A stretch of DNA of 64,000 bases, taken from contig JBJXFE010000053.1 in assembly GCA_046153875.1 (NCBI GenBank), positions 1 to 64,000 on the forward strand, written 5' to 3'. This stretch comes from JBJXFE01 sp046153875. GTDB taxonomy: Bacteria; Planctomycetota; Phycisphaerae; Phycisphaerales; UBA1924. Shown here piece by piece: positions 1 through 10,172 of the stretch. A model generated the notes under the pieces. It made no database searches. It was not told where the DNA came from and was given only the letters and a program-made list of their open reading frames with translations. Positions within the stretch are counted from its first letter, which is position 1, and each line of letters opens with the position of its first letter. Both the position numbers and the translations under genes were made by a program.

Positions 1-389
<389 letters not shown>

Positions 390-559
390 CCGGCGTGGCC
401 CGCCTCTTAACGGGGTGTGCCGGGAGAGCGATCTCCAACCGGTAACGTCAGTGCATTCTCGTCGCTGGTTTCCGTCGCCCGCATCCGCGGGAGAGGGGAA
501 TCAGGGGCAGCCCGTCGGTAACGACGGATCAAGGGTTTCCCGGCTGTTTGCGATATACG

Positions 560-597
560 CGCCGCCCGTCCGCCTTCGGACGGGCGGCGTTGTTTTT
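560..597 (+). terminator. rho-independent terminator of the 16S transcript
   Basis: A perfect 13-bp GC-rich stem (560-572 with 577-589) closes a CCTT loop and is followed by GTTGTTTTT. It lies about 190 nt after the 16S end. The stretch 390-559 between them shows no tRNA and no credible gene. This isolates the 16S gene as its own transcription unit. Confidence 0.85.
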
Positions 598-635
598 GGC
601 TACGGAGGACGCGGGGGTTCCCCAGGGAATCACGC

Positions 636-2120
636 TTACTTGCCGCCGGAGCGCGGCGGCGAAGGAATCGAGAACAGCTCACGCGCGTCGTTCACCACGC
701 CGAGCCACTCAACCGGGATGTCCTTGAGCTCGATGTCCTCGCCCCAGATGCGATCATGCCCGCCCTTCTCCGCGGCGTCGGAATCGGGGCGGAGAACGAT
801 GTCCACGCTCGCTGGCAACTGCTGCGGAAGCTGGTCGCCGCTCGAAGTCGAAGACTCGCCGCCGGAGCCGTTCGGCCCCCAAGCTTTGGTCTGGCCCAGC
901 CAGTACTCATGGCCATCACAGCGCAGGAGCAAGCGCGCGACGATCTGAACCGGCGATTCGTCCGAGCCCAGGACCAACACGCGTGCCAGTGTGCTGCGTC
1001 CGAAGACCCCGGCGCGGATACCCGTTCGGTGGATGGAATCAGCGACTCGCTGCCGTAGCTCGGGGTCTGACACGAGCTCGACCACGGACTCGCTTCGGCC
1101 GACGACCCGCAACGTGCACGGCGACGCTTTCGAGACGGTGAGCACCGGCTCCGTTGAGGGCGAAGCGGCGTCATAGACATCGATGGTGGCGTGCAGGATA
1201 AGGGGGTGTTCGCCGATCGGGAGATTGAGGCGAGCCTTGTAGGGCCAGCCCCCGCCGGTGTTCGTGCCGGAAGTTGACCCGTGCGTCTGTTCCTCGACGA
1301 CGAAGTGGCGATCACCGTCCATGTACGCCTCGGCACGTTCGCCGGCGTGCTCGACGTACGCCTTGAGCACGAACCGAAGGTCCGGCGCGTTCATCCCGAG
1401 CGGCCCCCACTCGAGCGCCGCCGACACGTGAAGAGGTCTTCGTTCCCGCACGCGAACCGGGCATCGGAGCGCGGCGACGCGGACACTCTGGCGGAAGTAC
1501 TGCTGGTACTGCTCGGGTGTGGCGAGGTCGCGCTTGTATGCGGCGTTGATCAGCGTTGACCAATCGCCATTCCATGCGTTGAACGCGCCGAACTGCTGTT
1601 CCAGCGCGGTGTCGACAAAGCCCCCGATCGCGGTTTGACCTGCCCGTCCGGTTTCGATCCTGCGGATGACTTCAATCAGCGCCGCGTGAGCGGTGGTGCG
1701 GTCGGCGCTCACGGCACTGTTGCGCAACATCCAGAGCGGCTTAACGGTGTTCCAGTCGAATCGCGTCGCCGCACTCCAGCCGATGACCCCGCCGATGCCG
1801 ATCGCGGCGAGGAGGAAGAAAACACCAAGAACGATGAGCGACCTACGTTTGCGGTGATGCCCGATCCGAATTGCGAGCCGCGCTCCGGTGTTGGCTCCGC
1901 ACTCCGGACAACGGCGCGGCGTTGCGGGGAGCGTCGTGGAGTCCGATCGATCGAGCGTGCCATCGCTGCGGTCGGGGACGTCCACCAGGCCCGAGAGGTC
2001 AAACCGGCATCGGCGGCAGAGCGGGTGGTCGTCGATGCGCCGTCCGCGCAAACCGAGCACCAGCAGCCCGGCGCCAAAGGCCGCGATCACCACGAGAGCG
2101 ACGACCGACCACACGAACAT
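636..2120 (-). CDS. membrane protein with N-terminal zinc ribbon, unknown function
   Basis: 494 residues. A first membrane helix spans about residues 3-24. It is followed by a split zinc ribbon: CRRC at Cys35/Cys38 and CPEC at Cys71/Cys74. A second helix lies near 94-115, and a long soluble C-terminal region with no recognised domain follows. The CxxC, then F/Y-D-L-x-G-L, then CPECG pattern is a recurring planctomycete membrane-protein signature. A GGAGG seven bases before the ATG supports the start. It runs toward the 16S terminator. The substrate or partner is unknown; a sensor or scaffold role is only a guess. Confidence 0.7.
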   Translation of the reverse strand: MFVWSVVALVVIAAFGAGLLVLGLRGRRIDDHPLCRRCRFDLSGLVDVPDRSDGTLDRSDSTTLPATPRRCPECGANTGARLAIRIGHHRKRRSLIVLGVFFLLAAIGIGGVIGWSAATRFDWNTVKPLWMLRNSAVSADRTTAHAALIEVIRRIETGRAGQTAIGGFVDTALEQQFGAFNAWNGDWSTLINAAYKRDLATPEQYQQYFRQSVRVAALRCPVRVRERRPLHVSAALEWGPLGMNAPDLRFVLKAYVEHAGERAEAYMDGDRHFVVEEQTHGSTSGTNTGGGWPYKARLNLPIGEHPLILHATIDVYDAASPSTEPVLTVSKASPCTLRVVGRSESVVELVSDPELRQRVADSIHRTGIRAGVFGRSTLARVLVLGSDESPVQIVARLLLRCDGHEYWLGQTKAWGPNGSGGESSTSSGDQLPQQLPASVDIVLRPDSDAAEKGGHDRIWGEDIELKDIPVEWLGVVNDARELFSIPSPPRSGGK

Positions 2121-2419
2121 GGCTCGCCTCCATCGACAACCTACACGAGATCCTCAACCTGCGCGCCGCCGGTCAGAGCGAACAGAGCATGCACCCCGGA
2201 CGACGGCGACGGCCGGGCTGAGGAGTGTTCGCTCCGGCCAGGCTTTCGCGAGGAGAACCCACGAAGAGGCTTGGGTGGGCAGGGCCGACAGCCAAACGGG
2301 GATTCTGGAACGGCACGGCCCGGGTTCCGTATGGCATCTGCCAGCGCGTGGGGTTGCCGGGCAGCTATTGACGGCGACCGTCGCGCAACGCTCAAGGGAT
2401 TCGCCCTCGGAGGCCGCGC

Positions 2420-4390
2420 GTGTCAATCCAGCGATCGATCGGAGTTGGTGGGCGGGGCGTTGCGATCGCGCTGGCGCTCGCGTGCGCGGCGCTGGGGCCC
2501 GCGCCGGCGTCGTCATCGCGCCAGCCCGCGGTCGACCGGCCCGACCGCGATGCGCAGCGCTCGCCGTTCACCGGCGTCGCCTTCAGGGGCGATCGGGCCC
2601 GGGTCCTCATCGAGGATCGGTGGTACGAACTCGACGCGATCGGCGGGGACGGATGGCGGCTCTCGTGGGGAGAGCTGCGCGCCGCGTCGGAGCGGGCGTT
2701 CGGCGAGGGGTGGACAGGCCGGATCGCGATGGACCTCGACGCGGTGCTCGGGAGCGTCGGTGTGCGGGCAGGCGACACCGTTACGGTCCATGGGCGGCCG
2801 CTGGACGGGCGCGACGGCGCGATCGCGGGCGCGCCCGTCGAACTGACCGCGGTTCCCCACACGCACGACAAGCGCCGCGCGGCGACGAGCATGTTCCGCG
2901 AGGCTGAGCAGCGCGGCACGGGCGCGGCGCTGCGCGCGCCGGTCCCGGCGCGCCCCGCACTTGGAGAAATGATCGCGGTGCTGCGCGACCGGCACGCCCA
3001 GGGGATGCGCCGCGGCGTGGACTGGGACGGGGCGCTCGCGACGGAACTCGTTCGGCTCGGCGAACGCGCGGCGGGCGCGGAGATCGTTCGCGCGGCCCAA
3101 CGGCTCGTGGCGCTCAGCGGGGACGGGCACGCCGGCGTGGCCGAGTTCGACATGGCGCTTCCCCCCGGCTTCCTGCCGTTCGCATTTGTGTGGGTGGACG
3201 GGGAGTGGCGCGGGTTTATCACGAAGGGTGCGTCCTGGGTCTGGCCGGCGGGTGCCGCGGACGTGCGGATCGATGGCGTTCCAGTCGCCGAGTGGATCGA
3301 CGCGGCCCGCCCGTATGTGGCCGCGGGCGCGGAGCACCTGGTCCGCCATCGGTGCGCGCGGTTGGCGCAGCGTGCCGTTTTCATCCGTGAGCTGAAAGGG
3401 GTCAAGAAGGGCCCGGGGGATGAGGTCGAGGTCACGTGGACGTTGCGCGCCGACGGTGAGGCTCCCGGCGGGCCGCCCGGCGCGTATCGGGCGCCTCTGG
3501 AGGCGAGCGGCTCGCGCGCCAAAGTCCGCGGCTCGATTCCTGCGGGCGCGGAGGGCGTCGGTTTCGCGTGGCGCGAGATCCCGGGGGGCGGGCGCGTTGG
3601 GTGCGTCCGGATCGAATCGATGGGGGATGGAGAAGCGTTCGGGGCGGCGCTGCGCGGCGCGATCGAGACGGCGCTGGCGGGCGACGCGATGCTGATCGAC
3701 GTTCGGGGGAACGGGGGAGGCGCGCGCGACGCGCTCCTGGTCACACTGCCCTACCTGATGGAGCGCGACGTGCTGGTCTTCAACCTGGCGCGTCCCCGCC
3801 TGGCGATCTTCGACGCGGACCGGCCGCCCGATGACGAGTTGCTCACCGACCGGTTTCTGCGCCCGGTGACGTGGTCGCGGTGGAGCCCCGCCGAGCGTGA
3901 AGCAATCGCGGCGGCACTGCGAGATGCGCGTCCGTCGTGGTTGCCGGCCGAGGGGTGGGAGGCGGCCGGGTTCGGCCCGTGGTACGCGGGCGTCGTAAGC
4001 CGCGAGCGGCACGGCGCGCGTGACGTGACGGGGCGGGCGCGCACACCCTTCGCCGGACCCGTCGCGGTGCTGCTCGACGGCGGGTGCTTCAGCGCCACGG
4101 ACATTTTTCTGGGGGCGATCGAGCAACTGCCGAACGTGATGCTGGTCGGAACGCCGTCCGGCGGCGGCAGCGCCCGCAAAGTACCGGTCCGCGTCGAGGG
4201 GCCGCCGCGCCTCTCGCTGCAGCTCGCGTCGATCGCATCCTTCCGTCCCGACGGGCGGGCGTACGACGGCGCCGGCATCGATCCCGACGTGGAGATCGGG
4301 CCGGCCCCCGAGGATTTCGAAGGGAAGGGCGATCGGGTCCTCGAGCGCGCGTTGCGGGTGCTCGGGGAGCGGTTGCCACCGAGGCGCTGA
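2420..4390 (+). CDS. S41 family (tail-specific protease-like) peptidase, secreted
   Basis: 656 residues. A signal peptide is likely over residues 1-31 (hydrophobic ALALACAALGPAPA stretch). The C-terminal part, from about residue 395, is an S41 fold. LIDVRGNGGG marks the conserved core strand and loop, and LDGGCFSATDIF carries the likely nucleophile Ser558. The closing segment FRPDGRAYDGAGIDPDVEI is typical of the family. A PDZ-like region may lie near 265-325. Such proteins cleave periplasmic or envelope substrates from the C-terminal side. The gene stands alone, divergent from the zinc-ribbon gene. The exact start is uncertain because no strong ribosome binding site is visible. Confidence 0.8.
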   Translation: MSIQRSIGVGGRGVAIALALACAALGPAPASSSRQPAVDRPDRDAQRSPFTGVAFRGDRARVLIEDRWYELDAIGGDGWRLSWGELRAASERAFGEGWTGRIAMDLDAVLGSVGVRAGDTVTVHGRPLDGRDGAIAGAPVELTAVPHTHDKRRAATSMFREAEQRGTGAALRAPVPARPALGEMIAVLRDRHAQGMRRGVDWDGALATELVRLGERAAGAEIVRAAQRLVALSGDGHAGVAEFDMALPPGFLPFAFVWVDGEWRGFITKGASWVWPAGAADVRIDGVPVAEWIDAARPYVAAGAEHLVRHRCARLAQRAVFIRELKGVKKGPGDEVEVTWTLRADGEAPGGPPGAYRAPLEASGSRAKVRGSIPAGAEGVGFAWREIPGGGRVGCVRIESMGDGEAFGAALRGAIETALAGDAMLIDVRGNGGGARDALLVTLPYLMERDVLVFNLARPRLAIFDADRPPDDELLTDRFLRPVTWSRWSPAEREAIAAALRDARPSWLPAEGWEAAGFGPWYAGVVSRERHGARDVTGRARTPFAGPVAVLLDGGCFSATDIFLGAIEQLPNVMLVGTPSGGGSARKVPVRVEGPPRLSLQLASIASFRPDGRAYDGAGIDPDVEIGPAPEDFEGKGDRVLERALRVLGERLPPRR

Positions 4391-4667
4391 GGTCGCAGAG
4401 TCCGGATGAGGGGTACCCGGGCGGCGGTTAGTCGAGCGCCGAGCGACCGATCCGTGAAACCGAACCTAGCGGAACCCAATCGTCCGCCGAGTCGGCAGTT
4501 CGGCGAGCTCCTGTGCTGACGATGCCAGTCGTCGGATCGTCTGCGGCAGCCCTCGCCGCACTGCCGCGAGCCTCCCGGCGTCAGACCTGTCGCGGGGATA
4601 GCCCCTGGTCGGCTTGATTGTGCTGCAACCGCGGCCGCACCCCGGGGTATATTCAAGACGAGAGGCC

Positions 4668-5252
4668 ATGAACCGACGCCAGGAACAGAGGCTGATTGAG
4701 CGTGCCGCGGCCGGGGATCGGGCGGCCGCGGAATCCCTGATCCGCGCTCACCAGTACTCGCTCTATGCCTATCTGCTGCGGATGTCCGGGCGGCCCGAGG
4801 CGGCCGAAGACATCGTGCAGGAGGCGTTCGTCCGCGTGTTGACGAACCTCGAGCGGTTCGATCCGCGGTTCCGGTTCTCGACGTGGCTGTTCACGATCGC
4901 CAAACGGCTGTACTTGAACGCCGCGGCGCGGATGAAGCCTGCCTACGGCTCCGACATGGTGGACACTGCCGGCGGTGTGGGGCTCGGCCCCGATCGGCCG
5001 GCGATCGCGGGCGAGGTCGCGGCCAACGCGACCGACGCAATCGCCCACGCCCTGGCGGTGCTGCCCGACGTGCAGCGCGAGGTGGTGATCCTGTTCCACC
5101 AGCTCGACTGGCCGGTGTCGGTGATCGCGCAGCACATGGACATCCCGGTGGGCACGGTGAAGAGCCACCTGCACCGGGGTCGTCGGCGGATGCGTGAGGC
5201 GCTGGCGCGGTGCGAGGTCCGGGTCGCGCGGGTCGCGGAGGTGTGGACGTGA
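4668..5252 (+). CDS. ECF-type RNA polymerase sigma factor
   Basis: 194 residues. Region 2 covers about 25-90 (EDIVQEAFVRV, then RFSTWLFTIAKRLYLN). Region 4 covers about 125-180 (LPDVQREVVILF, then IPVGTVKSHLHRGRRRM, a helix-turn-helix). There is no sigma-70 region 1 or 3, so this is a group 4 factor. ATG at 4668 has GAGAGG just upstream; an earlier in-frame start at 4614 lacks one and adds residues unlike the family. Its stop overlaps the start of the next gene (GTGA), which points to translational coupling with an anti-sigma factor. Confidence 0.92.
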   Translation: MNRRQEQRLIERAAAGDRAAAESLIRAHQYSLYAYLLRMSGRPEAAEDIVQEAFVRVLTNLERFDPRFRFSTWLFTIAKRLYLNAAARMKPAYGSDMVDTAGGVGLGPDRPAIAGEVAANATDAIAHALAVLPDVQREVVILFHQLDWPVSVIAQHMDIPVGTVKSHLHRGRRRMREALARCEVRVARVAEVWT

Positions 5253-6121
5253 GCAACGCGCGGCGTGACATCCCGCGGGAGCGCATCCCCGATGAACTCG
5301 TGGACGCGTACTTCGACCACGAGCTGGACGAGGGTTCGCGCGACCGGCTCTTCCGCGGCATGCTGGCCGACCCGGAGCGGGCCGAAGAGCTCGCCCGCAC
5401 GCAGCGCGCGGTCGGCCTGCTCCGCGAGCCGATCGACGCGCCGGACCTGACCGAGTCGATCATGGCGCGGGTCGAGCGGCGGCGCCGGTTCATCCACCCC
5501 GCCCAGCGTCGCACGGTGCGGCACTGGCGGCTCGTGGCCGCGGGCGCGGTCCTGGCGGTGGTCCTGGGGCTGGCCCTCACGCAGCGGTACGCGCCGCAGT
5601 TCCTCGAGCTCGCGCCGCGGCCGCGTCCGATCACGGCGGTCGTCGAGGCCGGGCGGGCCGAGGCCGAACAGGGCGCACGCCAACTCGCTTCAACGATCAC
5701 GTCCGTCGCGGCTCGCGCGACACCCGTTGCGGACGCCGACCCGAATGCCGCCGGCTCACCAGCGCCCGCGGCCGCCGCACGGCCGATGTACTCCCTCACG
5801 CTGCAGCCCGGCGCTCTCGCGGGGGTCCGGACGCTTCCGCCCGCGCCGAAGCGCGAGGTGCTGGTCTTCGGGGGCGCGGGATCGCCGGGTGTGTTCCGCT
5901 TCGCGCACGGCAGCGGCGTGCTGTTCGGAGTCGATCGGTTCGCGGTTGCGGGCCGGGTCGGTGTGCCGGACTGGGCCCGCGCGATCGGCGCTCCGGACGA
6001 TGCGGAGGACCCTGCGTCGCTCGCGCCGTTCCCGGGCACGATCCTCCGTGTGCCGGGAATCGACCGGTTTGTGGGTGATGTGGTTGAAGAGAACTCAAGC
6101 GGCGGTCCGCCGCGACGGTAA
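5249..6121 (+). CDS. putative transmembrane anti-sigma factor
   Basis: 290 residues starting at a GTG that overlaps the sigma-factor stop. The N-terminal ELVDAYFDHELDEGSRDRL segment is the acidic helix pattern common at the start of planctomycete anti-sigma proteins. A single membrane helix lies near residues 94-111, followed by a long Ala/Pro-rich periplasmic part. No zinc-binding HxxxCxxC motif is present, so binding would not be by a classical ZAS domain. The role is inferred from gene order, topology and translational coupling. Residues after 130 resemble nothing I recognise. Confidence 0.72.
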   Translation: MSNARRDIPRERIPDELVDAYFDHELDEGSRDRLFRGMLADPERAEELARTQRAVGLLREPIDAPDLTESIMARVERRRRFIHPAQRRTVRHWRLVAAGAVLAVVLGLALTQRYAPQFLELAPRPRPITAVVEAGRAEAEQGARQLASTITSVAARATPVADADPNAAGSPAPAAAARPMYSLTLQPGALAGVRTLPPAPKREVLVFGGAGSPGVFRFAHGSGVLFGVDRFAVAGRVGVPDWARAIGAPDDAEDPASLAPFPGTILRVPGIDRFVGDVVEENSSGGPPRR

Positions 6122-6187
6122 GTGGGTGTTGCTCTATCCAGTCCGGTCGGCACCGCGCTTCGGCGCGCGAGCGGAGTCTCCGGAACC

Positions 6188-7924
6188 GTGATCCGCGGTG
6201 TGCCAAATCGGCGGCGTGCGGGGCGGCGATGGTTCGCGGCCCTGATCGTGCTGCTGGCGTCGCCCTGGGCCGACGCTCGGCTCCAGGCGCCGTCGCCCGA
6301 AGGCGAGATGCGGCGCCTCGACGCGGTGTTGCCCGCGGGCGTTGAGGTCGTGGTCACGCTGCGCGGCGCAGCCGAGGTTCGCCGCACGCCCGCCGGGCGC
6401 GCTGTCGAGGCGATGCTCGCCGACTCGGGGAAGCTCGAAGAGTCTGTCCGCGCGTGGAAGGGGCTGGCGGAGAGCCTCGGGTGGTCCCCGGCCCAGGCGT
6501 TCGACGAGCTTCTGGGCCGCCGCGTCACGATCGCCGCGCGCGGGCTCGGGGGCGGGGAGCTCGCCGACTGGGCGCTCATCGGCGAGGTTTCACGCGCGAC
6601 CGAGGACCGACTGCGGCTGCGGCTGCGGCCCGCGCCCCGGGCGATCGTCGCGGGGCTCACCGTTCTGGCCGTCGAGGAGGGCGCATTCGAGCTGACCATC
6701 TGCTCGCGCGGCGGGTGCGGCGGGCTGGCCGGCGACGAGGGCTCGCCGGACGGCGCGACGTTCATGCTCGCGCCCGCGGGACGCTCGGTGCTGTTCGATG
6801 AACTGGTTCCCGTGCTGGCGGGCGGGATCGGCGGCGGTGGGGGGCGCGACGCCGCGCCGCGACCCGCGCCGCGCACACCGGCGAACCGAGGGCCGGGCGC
6901 GTTCATGCTGATGCGCGGCACGCTCGCGGGCGGAGAGGGGTCCTTCATCGCGGTGACGGCGGCGATGGACCCCGCGCATCCGTCGGAGGGGTTCCACGCC
7001 CGCGTGCTGATGTCCAAGGATCTTCTGGCGGCCGACGCGCTGACTCCGCCGTGGACGGGCGCGGCGCTGGGCCGACTGGAACCGGGTGCGATGATGGCGG
7101 CGATGAGCGCGGCCGGTTTCGAGCCGATCCGGCGCATCGCCGAGGCGTTCGGGCTTCCGACGCTGGCGGGGTGGTCGGAGCCGGCGAACCCGGACCGGCG
7201 TCGCACGGCGCTGGTCGTGCGCGAGGCGGGTTCCCCGACATCGGCGAGCCTGGGCCCGCCCGATGGCGTGGCGGATGATGACCTTCCGGTGTCGGGATCG
7301 TCGCGCGAGGGCGTGAGCCGGGGCGCCGGGGCCGCTCGCCCCCCGCTTTCAATCGTGATCGCTCGGGAAACGGAGTCGCCCGACGTGCCGGCTGCGCCCG
7401 GGATCGCGGACAACGTCGCGTCGTATCAGAATGCCCTCCAGGCGGCGGCCGACGAAGCGATGGAGCTGGCCCAGCCCTCGCGCGGTTCAGCGGCCGTTCA
7501 CGAAACTCCGCTCGCCCCCGAGGCGGCCGACGAGTGGCGGATGGTCGTGGGGGATGAACCGACGCTCCGATGGATGAGCGTCAAGGCGGTGGCCGGGGCG
7601 TCCGGCGCCGGCGATGGGCAGGACCCTCGCTCGCCCGGCTGGTGGACGATTGTGGCGCTGGAATCCGGCGACCCCGCATCCGCCGGGGGCGTGGAACAGA
7701 TGCGTGCGGCGCTGGTCGGGGAGCGGGCGGACCGGCGTGCGGCACGCCGCGTTTCCGTCGGCGTGGTGCGCCCCGGCGCGATCTCGCGGTGGCTCGGCGC
7801 CGCCGCGTCGAACGCCCCGGGGCGCGCGCTGCGCCGGATCGACGTGCTGCGCTGGGACTCGTGGCGCACCGCGACGGGCGCGGTCGAGGGCGAGCTGACC
7901 ATCCGCATGAACTCGACGCCGTAG
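6188..7924 (+). CDS. secreted hypothetical protein downstream of sigma/anti-sigma pair
   Basis: 578 residues from the GTG at 6188. That start places a basic stretch (RRRAGRRW) and hydrophobic segment (ALIVLLASP) at the N-terminus as a signal peptide. An in-frame GTG at 6122, immediately after the previous stop, is the alternative. The body is Ala/Gly-rich with a helical character reminiscent of DUF3352-like proteins, but I cannot name a family with confidence. It is probably the third gene of the sigma operon, possibly the cargo or input of that stress pathway. Confidence 0.6.
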   Translation: MIRGVPNRRRAGRRWFAALIVLLASPWADARLQAPSPEGEMRRLDAVLPAGVEVVVTLRGAAEVRRTPAGRAVEAMLADSGKLEESVRAWKGLAESLGWSPAQAFDELLGRRVTIAARGLGGGELADWALIGEVSRATEDRLRLRLRPAPRAIVAGLTVLAVEEGAFELTICSRGGCGGLAGDEGSPDGATFMLAPAGRSVLFDELVPVLAGGIGGGGGRDAAPRPAPRTPANRGPGAFMLMRGTLAGGEGSFIAVTAAMDPAHPSEGFHARVLMSKDLLAADALTPPWTGAALGRLEPGAMMAAMSAAGFEPIRRIAEAFGLPTLAGWSEPANPDRRRTALVVREAGSPTSASLGPPDGVADDDLPVSGSSREGVSRGAGAARPPLSIVIARETESPDVPAAPGIADNVASYQNALQAAADEAMELAQPSRGSAAVHETPLAPEAADEWRMVVGDEPTLRWMSVKAVAGASGAGDGQDPRSPGWWTIVALESGDPASAGGVEQMRAALVGERADRRAARRVSVGVVRPGAISRWLGAAASNAPGRALRRIDVLRWDSWRTATGAVEGELTIRMNSTP

Positions 7925-7933
7925 ACTGCGTGC

Positions 7934-9490
7934 ATGGCGCATCTGCTGGGCATCGACGTGGGGACGTCGTCGGTCAAGGTGGTCATCGTGGACGAGCGCG
8001 GCGCGGTCCGCGCCGTGGCGTCGGCGTCGTACCCGCTGAGCCGCCCGCGCCCGCTCTGGAGCGAGCAGGACCCGCGCGACTGGTGGACCGGGGCGTCCGC
8101 GGCGATCCGCGAGGCGACAGCGCGCGCGCGGGTCCGCGGCCCGGACATCGTCGGCGTCGGCCTGAGCGGGCAGATGCACGGGAGCGTGCTGCTCTCGAAA
8201 GAGGCGTCGTCGTCCGGGGGGCGCGACGCGGACCCGCTGCGCCCCGCCATCCTGTGGAACGACCAGCGCACGGGCGCGGAGTGCGCCCGGATCGAGGCGT
8301 CGGCGGGCGGGCGTCGGGCGCTCGTTGAGATGGTGGGCAACGCGGCGCTGCCGGGGTTTACGCTGCCGAAACTGCTGTGGGTGCGGGAGCACGAGCCCGG
8401 ACTCTTCCGGCGTGTCGCGGCGATTCTGCTCCCCAAGGACTATCTGCGGCTGCGGCTCACGGGGGAACTGGCGACGGATGTCGGCGATGCGTCGGGGCTG
8501 CTTCTGCTCGACGTGGATCGCCGGTGCTACAGCGACCGGGCGCTGTCGCTGTTCGGCATTGATCCGTCGCTCCTGCCGCGTGTCGTCGAGTCGGGGGAGG
8601 TCACCGGCCGCGTCACACCGTGGGCCGCGAGCCAGACCGGCCTCGCGCCGGGGACGCCGGTGGCCGCGGGCTCGGGGGACAACCAGGCCGGGGCGGTCGG
8701 CGCGGGCGTCGTTCGTCCCGGCATGGTGCTGGCCACGCTGGGTACGAGCGGCGTGATCTACGCGCCCTGCGACCAGCCGCGGAAGGACCTCGGCGTGTCG
8801 GGCTCGGCGGGGCGCGTCCACACCATGTGCGCGGCGGATGGAACGGCGGGCGCGCCGGGGCGCTGGTGCATCACCGGGTGTATGTTGTCGGCGGCGGGCT
8901 CGCTGCAATGGTGCCTCGACGCGCTGTGGCCCGGCGAGACCGTCGAGAAGCTGCTGGACGAGGCCGGGGGCGCGCCGCCGGGGTCGGGCGGGCTGGTCTT
9001 TCTGCCGTACATGACAGGCGAGCGGTGCCCGTACGCCGATCCGCTGGCGCGGGGCGGGTGGATCGGGCTGACGAGCCGGCACACGCGCGGGCACCTCGTG
9101 CGGGCGGTGATCGAGGGCGTGAGCTTCGGCATGGCGCAGGTGCTGGACATCCAGCGCTCGATCGGCGTGAAGGCTGAGTCAGCGCGCGTGGGCGGCGGCG
9201 GGGCGAAGTCGCGGCTGTGGCGGCAGGTGCTCGCCGATGCGCTGGGCGTGCCGGTCGCCACGACGAACACGGAGGAAGGCCCGGCGTTCGGGGCGGCGCT
9301 GCTCGCGGGCGTAGGCGCCGGCGTGTGGTCGAGCGTCGCGGAAGCGTGCGATGACGCGATCACCGAGGGTGAGCGGCTGGAGCCGGACGCGGCGGGGGCG
9401 GAGGCGTGCCGCCCGACGCGGCGCGTCTTCAACGCGCTGTATCACGACCTGAAGGGGCGCTTCGCGGACCTGGCCGCGGCGGACCAGTGA
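7934..9490 (+). CDS. xylB: xylulokinase
   Basis: 518 residues, normal length for the FGGY carbohydrate kinase family. The N-terminal GIDVGTSSVK is the phosphate-1 motif. GLSGQMHG (about 75-82) is the substrate-binding signature that marks xylulokinases. GSGDNQAGAVGAG holds the likely catalytic base Asp249. The C-terminal GGGAKSRLWRQVLAD is the adenosine motif. The enzyme makes D-xylulose 5-phosphate from D-xylulose and ATP, feeding the pentose phosphate pathway; rpiA lies elsewhere in this window. No xylose isomerase or transporter is next to it. Convergent with the PEP-CTERM gene, with one base between the stops. Confidence 0.93.
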   Translation: MAHLLGIDVGTSSVKVVIVDERGAVRAVASASYPLSRPRPLWSEQDPRDWWTGASAAIREATARARVRGPDIVGVGLSGQMHGSVLLSKEASSSGGRDADPLRPAILWNDQRTGAECARIEASAGGRRALVEMVGNAALPGFTLPKLLWVREHEPGLFRRVAAILLPKDYLRLRLTGELATDVGDASGLLLLDVDRRCYSDRALSLFGIDPSLLPRVVESGEVTGRVTPWAASQTGLAPGTPVAAGSGDNQAGAVGAGVVRPGMVLATLGTSGVIYAPCDQPRKDLGVSGSAGRVHTMCAADGTAGAPGRWCITGCMLSAAGSLQWCLDALWPGETVEKLLDEAGGAPPGSGGLVFLPYMTGERCPYADPLARGGWIGLTSRHTRGHLVRAVIEGVSFGMAQVLDIQRSIGVKAESARVGGGGAKSRLWRQVLADALGVPVATTNTEEGPAFGAALLAGVGAGVWSSVAEACDDAITEGERLEPDAAGAEACRPTRRVFNALYHDLKGRFADLAAADQ

Positions 9491-9491
9491 A

Positions 9492-10172
9492 TCACTTCGC
9501 GCAGCGCGACCGGCGGCGGCTGACGAGGGTGAGCCCGGCCAGGCCCAGCAGCGCGATCGCGCCGGGCGTGGGGATCACCTGCGACGCGACGCGGACGTTA
9601 TCGAGGCCCCACGACTCGTCGCTCATGCCCTGGAGCAGGTGCCCGCCGAACTTCAGCGAAAGCGTGGACGCGCCGGGCAGCCCGAAGCTCACGGCGATAT
9701 CCCGGTAGATGGAGTCCGGGGCGGTCGGGTGGTAGCCCATCGGGATCGGGCCGACGTCCGGGGGGCGGAAGCTCTGGAGCGTGTGCATGTTGGCGAAGGT
9801 CTCGTCGAAGACCGTCGTGCCGTTGGCGTGGACGCGGAACCAGTCCGGGCCGAACCCCGTGTCGTACCCGTCCCAGGAGTCGATGACGTAGAGGTCGAAG
9901 GTGAGGGTGTACAGGTACGACTCGCCCGGTCCGAGGGCGGCCGGTGAGGGCGCGGGCAGCGTCAGTGTGACGGAGGACTCGTTGGAGTAGCGCCCGATGT
10001 ACCGCGAGAAGGGTCCGAGCTGGTCGAAGGTGGTGCCCGCGGACCAGACCGGCTCGACGGGCCCACTTTCGAACGTGTTCTGGTAGATCACATCGGCGCG
10101 AGCGCCGCCGCCGACAGCGAGTGCGAAGATCGTGGCGGCGGACGCGAGGATGCGGGCGGACGGGCGGGCCAT
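9492..10172 (-). CDS. PEP-CTERM-type sorting domain protein
   Basis: 226 residues. A signal peptide lies at 1-26 (ends GGGARA|D). A beta-rich middle starts FESGPVEPVW, resembling carbohydrate-binding jelly-roll proteins. The C-terminal tail is IPTPGAIALLGLAGLTLVSRRR: a PxP-like motif, a hydrophobic helix and an arginine cluster, the layout of PEP-CTERM sorting signals in the PTPG variant common in Phycisphaerae. Such tails are thought to be processed by an exosortase in the inner membrane before export to the surface or matrix. The domain function is not known. Confidence 0.82.
   Translation of the reverse strand: MARPSARILASAATIFALAVGGGARADVIYQNTFESGPVEPVWSAGTTFDQLGPFSRYIGRYSNESSVTLTLPAPSPAALGPGESYLYTLTFDLYVIDSWDGYDTGFGPDWFRVHANGTTVFDETFANMHTLQSFRPPDVGPIPMGYHPTAPDSIYRDIAVSFGLPGASTLSLKFGGHLLQGMSDESWGLDNVRVASQVIPTPGAIALLGLAGLTLVSRRRSRCAK

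Noticed and set aside
390..559. tRNA or 23S sequence after the 16S gene
   Set aside because: No cloverleaf arms, no GTTCRA-type T-arm and no 23S-like start are seen before the terminator.
4648..4653. TATATT as a -10 box for the first sigma gene
   Set aside because: No acceptable -35 lies 16-18 bp upstream; the nearest TTG-type hexamers are 23-28 bp away.
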